A stretch of 64,000 nt of DNA from LC029 sp036676475 (GCA_036676475.1 JAKFCU010000004.1:28598-92597), one strand, 5' to 3'; positions 1 to 8,739 are shown, counted from the first letter of the stretch. Notes: a model not told the origin generated them from the sequence alone. Numbers and translations are program-made.

Positions 1-225
1 ACCTTGAAGCTTCCCGCGGACCAGATTCATTCTCTCTGGGACTCCGTATCGATTGGAACGGGTTCGAATCACCTTTCCATCTTCTTCCAAGACATTAAGA
101 AGCTTAACAAACTCTTTAAAATCAGCAGCAGATTCTATGCCAAAGTCCTCTTCTAATTCTTGGACAGTCATAGGGTGGTAGGCCTCTTCACGCATAAATT
201 CTATAATTCGTTGCTCTGTTATCAC
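1..225 (-). CDS. rnr: Ribonuclease R, N-terminal part (runs off the window)
   Basis: Only the first 75 codons are inside the window. The start is GTG at 225, preceded by the strong ribosome site AAAGGAGT; the protein begins MITEQRIIEFMREE. The visible part is the winged-helix (HTH_12-type) N-terminal domain of RNase R, a 3'-5' exoribonuclease of the RNB family that degrades structured RNA and acts with tmRNA/SmpB in RNA quality control. Catalytic and S1 domains lie outside. The esterase gene is 45 bp upstream on the same strand, and the secG-esterase-rnr order is the usual Bacillus one, which supports the call. The identification rests on this short N-terminus plus context. Confidence 0.85.
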   Translation of the reverse strand, partial: MITEQRIIEFMREEAYHPMTVQELEEDFGIESAADFKEFVKLLNVLEEDGKVIRTRSNRYGVPERMNLVRGKLQG

Positions 226-270
226 GTTTTCGTCGACTCCTTTATCTATGTACAAAAATGGGAAAAAGGG

Positions 271-1029
271 TTATTCCCCTTCTTCCTTAAATGTAACCTC
301 TTCAAAATAATGCGCGATATCCATAAAAAGCTTTTGACTTTCATGATCTAGCGTAATGATATGACTGGAATCAGGATATCTAGCTAGTTTTTTATAGTTT
401 GACCCAATCTGCCCATAGATATAATCCCCACTAGCCGGGTTTACGGTTTCATCTGCCTCCCCTTGCGCAATGAAGATCGGAGTTTGGATCTTGGGTAAAT
501 CCACTTTCGTAGATTCAATAAGTTCATGGAGTTGATAAATAGAAGCAAGAGGAGTCCGAGGGTAGGGAATCAAATGCTGTTCAATGTGGGGTGCTTTGGT
601 CTCGGTTCTTAGCTTATAGGGAACAATCCATTTTAGATAACGGGTGTACTTTATTCTCTTATCCCAAACGAAAATGGGCGAACTTAGGGTGGCCATCACG
701 CGAAACGGATACTTTTCCGACAATTTGAGCGCCAGTAAACCTCCCATGGACAGCCCAATGGTATAAATCACTCGGCACCCTGAAAGTGCTAACTGATGAT
801 AACCTTCCTCAGCCGAAAGAAGCCAATCCTTCCAAGACGTTTTCTTTAACTGCTCTGGCGTTGTCCCATGCCCTTTTAAGAGTGGCGCAGAGATGGCATA
901 GCCCATTCCTCGGAAAAATTCAGCTAACGGTTTCATTTCTAATGTCGTCCCCGTAAAGCCATGAATTAACAAAATCCCTCTTCCATTATGTCCTTTATGA
1001 TAGATGGGGCCAACTTCTTGTCTAAACAT
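271..1029 (-). CDS. Carboxylesterase (Est30/YvaK-type alpha/beta hydrolase)
   Basis: A 252-residue cytoplasmic serine hydrolase. It shows the oxyanion motif HGFTG near residue 24, the nucleophile elbow GLSMGG near residue 94, and a late Asp (GEADET) and His (SSHIITLDH), a complete catalytic triad. Length and gene context (between secG and rnr) match the YvaK/Est30 family of medium-chain carboxylesterases; the natural substrate is not known. The ATG at 1029 has a good GGAGG site. A second, related esterase lies 14 bp upstream, so the two probably form a tandem duplicate in one transcript with secG upstream. Confidence 0.88.
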   Translation of the reverse strand: MFRQEVGPIYHKGHNGRGILLIHGFTGTTLEMKPLAEFFRGMGYAISAPLLKGHGTTPEQLKKTSWKDWLLSAEEGYHQLALSGCRVIYTIGLSMGGLLALKLSEKYPFRVMATLSSPIFVWDKRIKYTRYLKWIVPYKLRTETKAPHIEQHLIPYPRTPLASIYQLHELIESTKVDLPKIQTPIFIAQGEADETVNPASGDYIYGQIGSNYKKLARYPDSSHIITLDHESQKLFMDIAHYFEEVTFKEEGE

Positions 1030-1043
1030 ACAAACCTCCCAAT

Positions 1044-1724
1044 TTATGAGGTTAAAAAACGATCCACCAATTCAAAAACCTGTTCCTTTTCACAGTCATG
1101 GCAAATAATGTGCTTGGATTGTGGCAAAAAATGAATTTCTTTGATCGATGATTGAATGTGTTGATATAGATAGTGAGCACTTCGAGGCTCCACTAGATCG
1201 TCACATTCTCCTTGGATAATCAGGGTAGGAACCGTCACACGTTTGATTTCTGGCATCAGGACTTTAATCAATCGACGAAAGTGAACAACAGCCCGTATCG
1301 GTGTCGAACATGATTTTTTCATATATCTTTTAAGAAGGCCCTTGGAATCTGACGTAAAATTAGATTTTATCGCTTCCGCCATGTTTTGAAATATCTGACC
1401 GGGATTCACATAGAAAACACAGGCATTTAAAAGCACCAGCTTAGCCACCGGATATTTCGTGGACAAATACGTTGCAATCATGCCCCCCATGGAGAATCCA
1501 ATCAAATAAACAACGGAACATTCCGCAAGTAAAGTTTTGAGCTCTTCTTCCGCCTTCTGAACCCAATCTTTCCAGGTTACCTTCTTCATATCTTCTTTCG
1601 TTGACCCGTGACCCGGCAGGGTGGGGACCCTGAACTTCCAGTCGTATTTCTGCAGGTATTCAGCAAGTGGCTCCACTTCAAAAGGACTGCCTGTAAAACC
1701 ATGAAGAAGCAAACAACCGATCAT
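1044..1724 (-). CDS. Second carboxylesterase (alpha/beta hydrolase), tandem paralogue
   Basis: A 226-residue alpha/beta hydrolase of the same Est30-like type as its downstream neighbour: HGFTGSPFE near residue 7, GFSMGG near 76, GECDDLVEP (acid) and SKHIICH (His). The triad is intact, so it is probably active. Compared with the neighbour, it lacks about 15 N-terminal residues and has a different cap region, which suggests duplication followed by divergence in substrate range. The start ATG at 1724 has AAGGAG upstream. One of the two genes is the YvaK orthologue; I cannot tell which from the sequence alone. Confidence 0.85.
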   Translation of the reverse strand: MIGCLLLHGFTGSPFEVEPLAEYLQKYDWKFRVPTLPGHGSTKEDMKKVTWKDWVQKAEEELKTLLAECSVVYLIGFSMGGMIATYLSTKYPVAKLVLLNACVFYVNPGQIFQNMAEAIKSNFTSDSKGLLKRYMKKSCSTPIRAVVHFRRLIKVLMPEIKRVTVPTLIIQGECDDLVEPRSAHYLYQHIQSSIKEIHFLPQSKHIICHDCEKEQVFELVDRFLTS

Positions 1725-1766
1725 GATATGACTCTCCTTGAATAGATTCGAGATCTGAAGGCTGAT

Positions 1767-1816
1767 TTGGAAGCTAATGGCCTTGCCTTATGCGTATAAT
1801 ACTTTCTGATAAGTAT
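1767..1816 (+). repeat. Two-hairpin intergenic repeat, copy 1
   Basis: Somewhat degenerate copy of the dispersed ~51-bp repeat. The first hairpin is weakened (AAGCTAATGGCCTTGCC) but the core TTATGCGTATAATACTT and the second hairpin ATACTT-TCTGAT-AAGTAT are intact. Confidence 0.85.
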
Positions 1817-1904
1817 AAGCTCCAACCGCTCTTCTCAATATATCATAATTCCTTTAATAGTATCCTTACACTTTTGTAACAAGAGAGGTGATTCAATACT
1901 CAAA

Positions 1905-1932
1905 ATAAAAACCAACATCAAGTTGGTCACAA
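1905..1932 (-). terminator. Second hairpin terminator downstream of secG
   Basis: Read on the minus strand: ACCAAC-TTGAT-GTTGGT followed directly by TTTTATTTT. A short but clean intrinsic terminator, about 45 bp past the secG terminator, making a tandem stop. Confidence 0.7.
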
Positions 1933-1975
1933 ATGTTTGTTATTTAATTTCCTAATTTCTATTCAATTTATAAGT

Positions 1976-2028
1976 CAAAAAAAGAATGTTCCTTCTGAAG
2001 CTATCTCAAGAAGAAACATTCTTTTATC
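1976..2028 (-). terminator. secG terminator
   Basis: Minus-strand hairpin with arms AAAAGAATGTT and AACATTCTTTT, followed by a T run. It begins about 5 bp after the secG stop. Confidence 0.85.
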
Positions 2029-2032
2029 CTAA

Positions 2033-2266
2033 TTACTTGGTTACAAAAGCAACAGCAATCGCTAAAATCATAAATCCGACCGCAAGTCCAATCGTAATTT
2101 TATTTAAAACGGCATCCATTCCGCGTGCTTTTTGCTTTCCAAGCATTTGCTCTGCACCGCCGCCAATGGAACCAGACAAACCTGCGCTTTTTCCGGATTG
2201 GAGTAATACGACACCAATAAGTCCTAAGGAAAAAATGACAAGCAATATTTTAAGAGTAAGTATCAT
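2033..2266 (-). CDS. secG: Preprotein translocase subunit SecG
   Basis: A 77-residue membrane protein of the SecYEG channel. It has the typical SecG plan: an N-terminal membrane helix (residues 3-20), a polar Gly/Ser-rich linker containing LLQSGKSAGLSGSIGGG, and a second membrane helix at the C-terminus. The reading frame opens earlier, at 2284, but a GGAGG lies inside that extension and 9 bp before the ATG at 2266; starting there gives MILTLKILL and the usual family length. It sits between eno and the esterase-rnr genes, as in Bacillus. Confidence 0.95.
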   Translation of the reverse strand: MILTLKILLVIFSLGLIGVVLLQSGKSAGLSGSIGGGAEQMLGKQKARGMDAVLNKITIGLAVGFMILAIAVAFVTK

Positions 2267-2352
2267 AGCAAGTACCTCCATCATGATCGTCCCACGCTAA
2301 TATATCAATAGTACTGTATCATAAAAACGGATAGGGATCAAGACAGAGTGCC

Positions 2353-2538
2353 TTAATCGGAGAATCTCCGGTTAAAAGTAAAATTGAACCAGAGACCAAA
2401 TATATAATCGGAAAATCTCCGATAAAAAGTGGAATTTCCCTTTGAAAGTACCCATTCGGCCTTGCTAACCGGAGAATTTCCGACTAAACAGTGGGTTTAG
2501 AGCCGTTTACAGCATTTAACCGGAGAATTTTCGGTTAG
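2353..2538. repeat. Four-palindrome array 1 (spacing 51-61-51)
   Basis: Four 23-bp near-palindromes start at 2353, 2404, 2465 and 2516, giving intervals of 51, 61 and 51 bp. The first reads TTAATCGGAGA, a central A, then TCTCCGGTTAA; the others are close variants (TAACCGGAGAA, TTTCCGACTAA and so on). The spacers of 28-38 bp share no clear sequence. The array fills the eno-secG spacer. Function unknown; see findings. Confidence 0.9.
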
Positions 2539-2567
2539 CAGAACCGATACAGAGACTTCGATAATAA

Positions 2568-3854
2568 CTACCCTTTCATATTATAAAATGCTTTTCTTCC
2601 ACCATATTGGCTCATGGTTCCTAGCTCATCTTCAATGCGAAGAAGCTGATTGTACTTCGCTACGCGATCCGTACGGGAAGGAGCACCTGTTTTAATTTGA
2701 CCTGCATTGGTAGCTACCGCAATGTCAGCAATCGTGGAATCTTCGGTTTCACCAGAGCGATGAGATATTACCGCTGTATATCCAGCACGTTTCGCCATTT
2801 CGATGGCATCAAACGTTTCTGTTAAGGTACCGATTTGGTTTACCTTCACAAGGATCGAATTGGCCGTTTCACTTTCGATACCACGCTCAAGACGTTCTGT
2901 ATTTGTAACAAAGAGGTCATCCCCCACCAATTGAACTTTGCTTCCGATCCGATCCGTTAGCTTCTTCCAGCCTTCCCAATCGTCTTCAGAAAGAGCATCT
3001 TCAATGGAAATAATCGGATACTTATCGGCCAAGTCAGCAAGGAACTCAATCATTTCATCGGTAGACTTCTTAACTCCTTCACCCTCTAGATCGTATTCCC
3101 CGTCTTTATACATTTCAGTGGCAGCCACATCCAAAGCAAGGAATACATCTTTACCAGGCTCATATCCCGACTTTTTGATCGCTTCCATAATGGTTTGAAT
3201 GGCTTCTTCGTTTGAAGATAGGTTCGGTGCGAAGCCTCCTTCATCCCCTACAGCGGTATTCAAGCCTTTATCCTTTAACACGGATTTAAGGGTGTGGAAA
3301 ATTTCTGTTCCTATGCGAAGCGCTTGAGAGAAGCTTTCAGCCCCTACTGGCATCACCATGAACTCTTGGATGTCCACATTGTTATCTGCATGCTTTCCGC
3401 CATTAAGGATGTTCATCATCGGTACGGGAAGCTGCTTGGCATTGAATCCGCCAAGATAGACATATAACGGAATCCCTAGAGCATTGGCCGATGCCCGGGC
3501 AATGGCCATGGAAACTCCAAGAATCGCATTTGCACCCAATTTCGCCTTATTCGGTGTGCCATCCAATTCAATCATGATCCCGTCGATTCCGATTTGATCT
3601 AATGCATCCAATCCAACTAATTCTGGAGCAATGATCTCATTCACATTATCCACCGCTTGCAAAACGCCTTTACCAGCATATCTCGATTTATCATTGTCCC
3701 GAAGCTCAACCGCTTCATAAGCTCCAGTAGAAGCCCCAGATGGCACCATAGCTCGTCCAAAAGCACCTGATTCTAAATAAACTTCTACTTCAACGGTTGG
3801 ATTTCCGCGGGAATCTAACACTTCTCTTGCATAGATATCAGAAATAATCGTCAT
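2568..3854 (-). CDS. eno: Enolase
   Basis: A 428-residue enolase (2-phosphoglycerate to phosphoenolpyruvate, Mg2+-dependent). Family landmarks are present: N-terminal AREVLDSRGNPTVE, the Mg ligand region (LALDVAATE, SIEDAL, GDD) and the signature SHRSGETED near residue 365 with KTGAPSRTDR after it. Length is normal. It is the last gene of the gpmI-tpiA-pgk block, 31 bp after gpmI, and is followed by a palindrome array rather than a classical terminator. The start ATG at 3854 matches the family N-terminus. Confidence 0.98.
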   Translation of the reverse strand: MTIISDIYAREVLDSRGNPTVEVEVYLESGAFGRAMVPSGASTGAYEAVELRDNDKSRYAGKGVLQAVDNVNEIIAPELVGLDALDQIGIDGIMIELDGTPNKAKLGANAILGVSMAIARASANALGIPLYVYLGGFNAKQLPVPMMNILNGGKHADNNVDIQEFMVMPVGAESFSQALRIGTEIFHTLKSVLKDKGLNTAVGDEGGFAPNLSSNEEAIQTIMEAIKKSGYEPGKDVFLALDVAATEMYKDGEYDLEGEGVKKSTDEMIEFLADLADKYPIISIEDALSEDDWEGWKKLTDRIGSKVQLVGDDLFVTNTERLERGIESETANSILVKVNQIGTLTETFDAIEMAKRAGYTAVISHRSGETEDSTIADIAVATNAGQIKTGAPSRTDRVAKYNQLLRIEDELGTMSQYGGRKAFYNMKG

Positions 3855-3885
3855 GGCTTATGTACACTCCTTCAAATTTTGTTTT

Positions 3886-5421
3886 TTAAAATACGGGCTT
3901 TCCTGTCATTTCTGTTGGCTGCACAACTCCCAACAGCTTTAGAATGGTTGGCGAAAGATCAGCCAAAACTCCATCCTCACGAAGCTTCAATCCTTCCTGG
4001 GTGAGGATGAATGGTACAGGGTATGTACTATGGGAAGTAATCGGATTCCCTTCTTCATCGATCATCCAATCGGCATTCCCATGATCAGCGGTGACTAAGG
4101 CAACACCGCCTTTTGAGAGAATCGCATCGACCACTTTACCCAAGCACTCATCCACCGTTTCCACGGCTTTGATCGTAGGCTCCATTTTCCCTGAGTGTCC
4201 GACCATATCGCAGTTAGCAAAGTTAAGAATAATGACGTCATGGACATCCTTTTGGATTTCCCCTATAACGGCTTCCGTTAATTCATAAGCGCTCATTTCC
4301 GGTTTTAAGTCATAGGTGGCCACATCCCTAGGAGAATTAATCAACACTCTTGTTTCCCCTTCAAACTCAGCCTCCCTGCCCCCACTGAAAAAGAACGTGA
4401 CATGGGGATACTTTTCGGTTTCGGCAATTTTTAACTGCTTGAGTTTATTCTGCTGAAGAACTTCACCTAATGTATTGTCCAGGTTTGTCGGCTTATAAGC
4501 GACATAGCCTTCCACGCTTTCGCTGAATTTCGTAAGACAAACGTAATAAAGGTCCTTAGGAGCCTTATCTCCGCGGTCAAATCCACGAAAATCTTTGTTT
4601 GTAAAAGCTTGGGACATTTGGATGGCTCGATCAGGACGGAAATTGTAGAAAATGACAGCATCCTGATTGGTTACGAGTCCATTCGGATGATCCTGCTCGT
4701 CCACGATGACGGTCGGCATCACAAACTCATCGTAAACACTTTTTTCATATGATTCTTTAACCGCTTGAACCGGATCCTGGTATTTCGGCCCATCTCCGTA
4801 CACCATGGCCCGATAGGATTTTTCCGTACGTTCCCAACGCTTGTCCCGATCCATCGCATAGTATCGACCCTGGACCGTGGCAAACTTGCCAACACCCAGT
4901 TCCTTCATCTTCTCAACCGTTTGCTGAACATACTTCACGGCACTGTCAGGTGCCACATCGCGTCCATCTAAAAAGGCGTGTATGTATACTTCATTCACTT
5001 CCCGTTTTTTCGCCATTTCCAGTATAGCAAATAAATGATTAATATGACTATGAACACCACCATCTGACAGGAGACCGTACAGATGAAGTTTCGCACCCTT
5101 TTCCTTGACATGGTTCATAGCCCCAACGAGGGTTTCGTTTTCAAAAAAAACACCTTCACGAATTTCCTTCGTGACTCGAGTAAGATCCTGATAGACGACA
5201 CGTCCTGCCCCCAGGTTTAAATGTCCAACCTCCGAGTTGCCCATTTGTCCTTCCGGAAGGCCTACCGATTCTCCGCTTGCTCCCAACAGGGCATGGGGAA
5301 ATTGATTCCAGAGGCGGTCAAAGTTTGGCTTTTTTGCCTGAGCCACGGCATTCCCGCGAGTTTCGTTACGGATAGCGAACCCATCCATAATGATTAATGC
5401 CACCGGTTTTGGTCTACTCAT
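3886..5421 (-). CDS. gpmI: 2,3-bisphosphoglycerate-independent phosphoglycerate mutase
   Basis: A 511-residue Mn2+-dependent mutase of the alkaline phosphatase superfamily, interconverting 3- and 2-phosphoglycerate. The N-terminal metal site (LIIMDGFAI) and the nucleophile region GNSEVGHLNLGAGR are visible, with the second metal site GVALVTADHGNAD near the C-terminus. Full length. Its ATG overlaps the tpiA stop by 4 bp (ATGA), which implies translational coupling. In Bacillus spore formers this enzyme is pH-sensitive through Mn2+ and controls 3-phosphoglycerate stores in spores (family knowledge). Confidence 0.97.
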   Translation of the reverse strand: MSRPKPVALIIMDGFAIRNETRGNAVAQAKKPNFDRLWNQFPHALLGASGESVGLPEGQMGNSEVGHLNLGAGRVVYQDLTRVTKEIREGVFFENETLVGAMNHVKEKGAKLHLYGLLSDGGVHSHINHLFAILEMAKKREVNEVYIHAFLDGRDVAPDSAVKYVQQTVEKMKELGVGKFATVQGRYYAMDRDKRWERTEKSYRAMVYGDGPKYQDPVQAVKESYEKSVYDEFVMPTVIVDEQDHPNGLVTNQDAVIFYNFRPDRAIQMSQAFTNKDFRGFDRGDKAPKDLYYVCLTKFSESVEGYVAYKPTNLDNTLGEVLQQNKLKQLKIAETEKYPHVTFFFSGGREAEFEGETRVLINSPRDVATYDLKPEMSAYELTEAVIGEIQKDVHDVIILNFANCDMVGHSGKMEPTIKAVETVDECLGKVVDAILSKGGVALVTADHGNADWMIDEEGNPITSHSTYPVPFILTQEGLKLREDGVLADLSPTILKLLGVVQPTEMTGKPVF

Positions 5422-6167
5422 GCTACTGCTCCTTTCACCAGGGCAAGGAATGAATCTGCTTTTAAGCTAGCTCCACCGACTAGTACCCCGTCTATATCCC
5501 GCTGTGCCATAAACCCATCTATATTCTCCGGCTTGACGCTGCCGCCATACTGAATACGTACCTGATTAGCCAAGCTTTGGTCATATTGGTCGGCAATGAG
5601 CTGGCGTATATACCCGATCACTTCATTCGCATCCTCAGCTGAGGACGTTTTTCCTGTACCGATCGCCCAGATTGGTTCATAAGCTATCACTACCTGCGTG
5701 ATTTGTTCCTCGCTGATCTCTTTCATAGCAGCTTCCATTTGAACCTTTACCACTTCCTTGGTACGGCCCGATTCGCGTTGCTCCAAATCCTCTCCTACGC
5801 AAATAATGGGAGATAAACCATGCTTAAGAGCCGCATGAACCCGCTGATTCACAGTTTCATCCGTTTCATTGAAATAGGCCCGGCGTTCAGAGTGACCAAT
5901 GATTACATATTGAACACCTAATTCTTTTAGCATGAGCGGGCTAATCTCTCCTGTGTAGGCACCTTCTTCTTCCCAGTGGACATTTTGGGCACCCAAAGAA
6001 ATATTTTTCCCCTGAAGGGCTTCAGATAAAGCAGCTAGGGCAGTAAATGGAGCGCAAATGACAGCCTCAACCTGATCCCCTATTTGTGGAAGATCCTCCG
6101 CAAACTCCTTGGCCTCCGCTATCGTTTTATACATTTTCCAATTACCGGCAATGATAGGTATCCTCAT
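5418..6167 (-). CDS. tpiA: Triosephosphate isomerase
   Basis: A 249-residue TIM barrel that interconverts dihydroxyacetone phosphate and glyceraldehyde 3-phosphate. The N-terminal GNWKMYKT (Lys), the catalytic His in IIGHSERR and the catalytic Glu in AYEPIWAIGTGK are present. It overlaps pgk upstream by 4 bp and gpmI downstream by 4 bp, so the three are almost certainly one translationally coupled operon. Nothing unusual in length or motifs. Confidence 0.98.
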   Translation of the reverse strand: MRIPIIAGNWKMYKTIAEAKEFAEDLPQIGDQVEAVICAPFTALAALSEALQGKNISLGAQNVHWEEEGAYTGEISPLMLKELGVQYVIIGHSERRAYFNETDETVNQRVHAALKHGLSPIICVGEDLEQRESGRTKEVVKVQMEAAMKEISEEQITQVVIAYEPIWAIGTGKTSSAEDANEVIGYIRQLIADQYDQSLANQVRIQYGGSVKPENIDGFMAQRDIDGVLVGGASLKADSFLALVKGAVA

Positions 6168-7357
6168 TTGTTCACCAACTTATCTCCCAATATGGTAACA
6201 CCCGGAAGCCGTTTGCCTTCCATAAATTCTAGAGAAGCGCCGCCTCCAGTGGAGATATGACTCATTTGATCCGCTACGCCGGCCTTTTCAACGGCAGCAA
6301 CAGAATCTCCGCCGCCAATAATGGTTGTACCCGCAACAGCAACCATCGCTTCTGCCATCGCTTGGGTTCCTTTCATGAAGGACTCCATTTCAAAAACGCC
6401 CATCGGTCCATTCCAAACCACTGTCTTGGATTGTTCAATCACACTTTGATAAGTTTGGGTCGTTTCGGTTCCGATATCTAAGGCCTGCCATCCTTCAGGA
6501 ATTTCACTGACAGGAACCATTTTTTTCTGGGCATCATTAGCAAACCGATCGGCTACGACTACATCGGTCGGAATATAGAAGCTGACACCTTTATCTTTTG
6601 CCATTTGGATGAAAGAGGCCGCCAGTTCAACTTTATCTGCTTCCAGAAGAGAAGCTCCCACATCATGGCCTTGCGCTTTGATAAAGGTATTCGCTAACCC
6701 TCCGCCAATGATTAGGTTATCCACTTTATCCAACAGACTTTCAATAACCCCGATTTTATCCTTCACCTTGGCTCCGCCGATAATAGCGGTAAATGGACGT
6801 TGGGGATGGGAAAGGGCTCCGCCAAGAAACTCCAATTCCTTTTCCATCAAAAATCCGGAAACAGCCGGTATGGTATGTCCTATTCCTTCGGTAGAGGCAT
6901 GGGCACGGTGAGCTGCACCAAAGGCATCATTGACAAATAGATCGGCAAGACTAGCAAATTGCTTCGCCAATTCGGGATCATTCTTTTCTTCGCCCGGGTG
7001 GAAGCGTACGTTCTCCAACAAAAGAACCTCTCCGCCTTGTAGCGCGTGAACCTGTGCAGAAACGGGTTCGCCCACGACTTCATCGGACTTCCTTACTTCT
7101 TGTCCGAGCAGCTCAGTTAGTCGCTGAGCCACAGCCGTAAGCCTCATTTCCTCTACGACTTTTCCCTTTGGCCGCCCTAGATGACTAGCTAAGATCACCT
7201 TTGCTCCTTGTTCGATTAAATACTGAATCGTCGGCAGCGCAGCACGAATTCGGGTATCATCCGTAATCGTCCCATCACTCATCGGGACGTTAAAGTCAAC
7301 ACGGCAAAACACTCTTTTCCCTTTCACTTCTACATCACGAACTGTTTTTTTCTGCAT
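6164..7357 (-). CDS. pgk: Phosphoglycerate kinase
   Basis: A 397-residue two-domain kinase making ATP from 1,3-bisphosphoglycerate. Visible motifs are RVDFNVPM near residue 20, the His/Arg substrate loop ASHLGRPKG, FVNDAFGAAHR, GGAKVKDKIGV at the domain hinge and the C-terminal GGGDSVAAVEKAG nucleotide loop. It is separated from gap by 196 bp that carry the gap terminator and a repeat, so it needs its own promoter or read-through. The ATG at 7357 has AAGGAGG upstream. Confidence 0.98.
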   Translation of the reverse strand: MQKKTVRDVEVKGKRVFCRVDFNVPMSDGTITDDTRIRAALPTIQYLIEQGAKVILASHLGRPKGKVVEEMRLTAVAQRLTELLGQEVRKSDEVVGEPVSAQVHALQGGEVLLLENVRFHPGEEKNDPELAKQFASLADLFVNDAFGAAHRAHASTEGIGHTIPAVSGFLMEKELEFLGGALSHPQRPFTAIIGGAKVKDKIGVIESLLDKVDNLIIGGGLANTFIKAQGHDVGASLLEADKVELAASFIQMAKDKGVSFYIPTDVVVADRFANDAQKKMVPVSEIPEGWQALDIGTETTQTYQSVIEQSKTVVWNGPMGVFEMESFMKGTQAMAEAMVAVAGTTIIGGGDSVAAVEKAGVADQMSHISTGGGASLEFMEGKRLPGVTILGDKLVNK

Positions 7358-7432
7358 GGTACCTTAAGACCTCCTTGATTCATCCTTTTACCCAATCAAT
7401 AGACTAAAAGAAATAGATCCCTGTTGAATGGT

Positions 7433-7483
7433 AAGAAAGCTACTGGCGTAGCCTTGTGCGTATAACACTTGACTGATAAGTGA
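7433..7483 (+). repeat. Two-hairpin intergenic repeat, copy 2
   Basis: 51 bp between the gap terminator and pgk. The second hairpin is ACACTT-GACTGAT-AAGTGA: relative to the usual ATACTT/AAGTAT, the T-A pair has become C-G on both sides, which is a compensatory change. Confidence 0.93.
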
Positions 7484-7502
7484 ACTAGGGCTTTATATAC
7501 GG

Positions 7503-7528
7503 AAAAGGGAGAATGTGTTCTCCCTTTC
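7503..7528 (-). terminator. gap terminator
   Basis: Perfect 10-bp hairpin AAAGGGAGAA-CACA-TTCTCCCTTT read on the minus strand, about 25 bp after the gap stop codon. Confidence 0.88.
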
Positions 7529-7553
7529 TACATAACCTTTTTCATTTTATCGT

Positions 7554-8558
7554 TTACAGGCCTTTTTTGGCAATAAAATCTGCTAAATCTACAACACGAT
7601 TCGAGTAACCCCATTCATTATCGTACCATGAAACTACTTTCACCATATTTCCTTCCATTACCATTGTCGATAAAGCATCGATAGTTGAAGAAGCCGGGTC
7701 TCCATTAAAGTCAGAAGAAACAAGCGGATCATCTGAGTAAGCCAGGATTCCTTTTAATGGACCTTCAGCCGCTTCCATTAATACCGCGTTTACTTCCTCT
7801 ACGGTTACATCTTTATTGAATTCAGCCACTAAATCCACTACGGAGACATTTGGTGTAGGAACCCGCATCGCAAAGCCATTTAACTTCCCTTTCAATTCAG
7901 GAAGGACCAAGCCAACCGCTTTTGCCGCTCCGGTCGATGTTGGGATAATGTTTTCTGAAGCTGCACGGGCACGGCGTAAATCCTTATGAGGCAAATCTAA
8001 AATTTGCTGATCATTGGTAAACGAATGCACCGTGGTCATCAAACCGCGGCGAATGCCAAATTGATCGTTCAACACTTTGGCAAACGGGGCCAAGCAATTC
8101 GTCGTACAAGAGGCATTCGAAATGACATGATGGTTGGCAGGATCATATTTGTCTTCATTAACTCCAAGCACTACGGTAATATCCTCATTACTAGCTGGTG
8201 CTGAGATAATCACTTTCTTAGCTCCGCCTTCTAAATGCTTGGCTGCATCTTCACGCTTCGTAAATCGTCCAGTGGATTCAACCACAATGTCCACTCCAAG
8301 CTCTCCCCATGGAAGCTTGGCTGGGTCCCGTTCAGCGATTACCTTAATCTCTTTTCCGTTAACGGAAATATACCCAACTCCAGCCTTCACTTCCGCATCC
8401 AACTTTCCATGGACCGTATCATACTTCAGCAGATGGGCTAAGGATTTAGCATCGGTTAAATCATTCACTGCTACAATTTCCACATTCGGATTATCTATTG
8501 CCGCGCGAAAAACATTGCGCCCAATTCGCCCAAAACCATTAATTCCAACCTTCACCAT
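7554..8558 (-). CDS. gap: Glyceraldehyde-3-phosphate dehydrogenase (glycolytic, NAD-type)
   Basis: A 334-residue GAPDH. The Rossmann motif GFGRIGR is near residue 8, the catalytic Cys sits in ISNASCTTNCLAP near 152, with the partner His and the C-terminal YDNEWGYSNR. The single-copy context at the head of pgk-tpiA-gpmI-eno fits the glycolytic GapA rather than the gluconeogenic GapB. The start ATG at 8558 has GGAGG. Usually cggR lies just upstream in Bacillus; here it is missing from that place, but an operator-like dyad sits right after the promoter (8694-8730). It ends in its own terminator. Confidence 0.97.
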   Translation of the reverse strand: MVKVGINGFGRIGRNVFRAAIDNPNVEIVAVNDLTDAKSLAHLLKYDTVHGKLDAEVKAGVGYISVNGKEIKVIAERDPAKLPWGELGVDIVVESTGRFTKREDAAKHLEGGAKKVIISAPASNEDITVVLGVNEDKYDPANHHVISNASCTTNCLAPFAKVLNDQFGIRRGLMTTVHSFTNDQQILDLPHKDLRRARAASENIIPTSTGAAKAVGLVLPELKGKLNGFAMRVPTPNVSVVDLVAEFNKDVTVEEVNAVLMEAAEGPLKGILAYSDDPLVSSDFNGDPASSTIDALSTMVMEGNMVKVVSWYDNEWGYSNRVVDLADFIAKKGL

Positions 8559-8693
8559 CTTGATTCCTCCCTCAATTTGAACAAATTATCTATTACAATC
8601 TCATCATCCCGAGTTTGTTTCTATCAACTTAACCATCTAGATTAGTATGAATCAGGATTTGAGTAAGCATACAAAGCTAATAGCGCATCATCA

Positions 8694-8730
8694 AGGGACT
8701 TATTATGTCCATAAGTACTTTTTATGTCCC
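8694..8730 (-). promoter_or_regulatory. CggR-like operator dyads downstream of the gap promoter
   Basis: On the plus strand the stretch reads GGGAC-N6-TGTC, four bases, then AGTAC-N6-TGTCCC. The known B. subtilis CggR operator is two copies of CGGGAC-N6-TGTC spaced by four bases. The first copy matches well, the second at AC and TGTC; the repeat distance here is 19 bp instead of 20. It begins a few bases after the predicted transcription start, the position CggR operators take. Inference from sequence only. Confidence 0.5.
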
Positions 8731-8739
8731 ACTGGAGTT

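Larger units (their letters stand above)
1725..2032. other. Spacer between secG and esterases
   Basis: A 308-bp non-coding stretch. It holds the secG terminator (about 1976-2028), a second terminator-like hairpin (1905-1930) and one copy of the dispersed two-hairpin repeat (1767-1816). I see no convincing promoter or ORF in the rest. Confidence 0.6.

Noticed and set aside
160..351. 63-codon plus-strand ORF over the rnr/esterase junction
   Set aside because: Antisense to two well-supported genes and without a ribosome site.
2353..2538. CRISPR array
   Set aside because: Repeats are palindromic and degenerate, spacing is 51/61/51 rather than uniform, only four units, and no cas genes are near.
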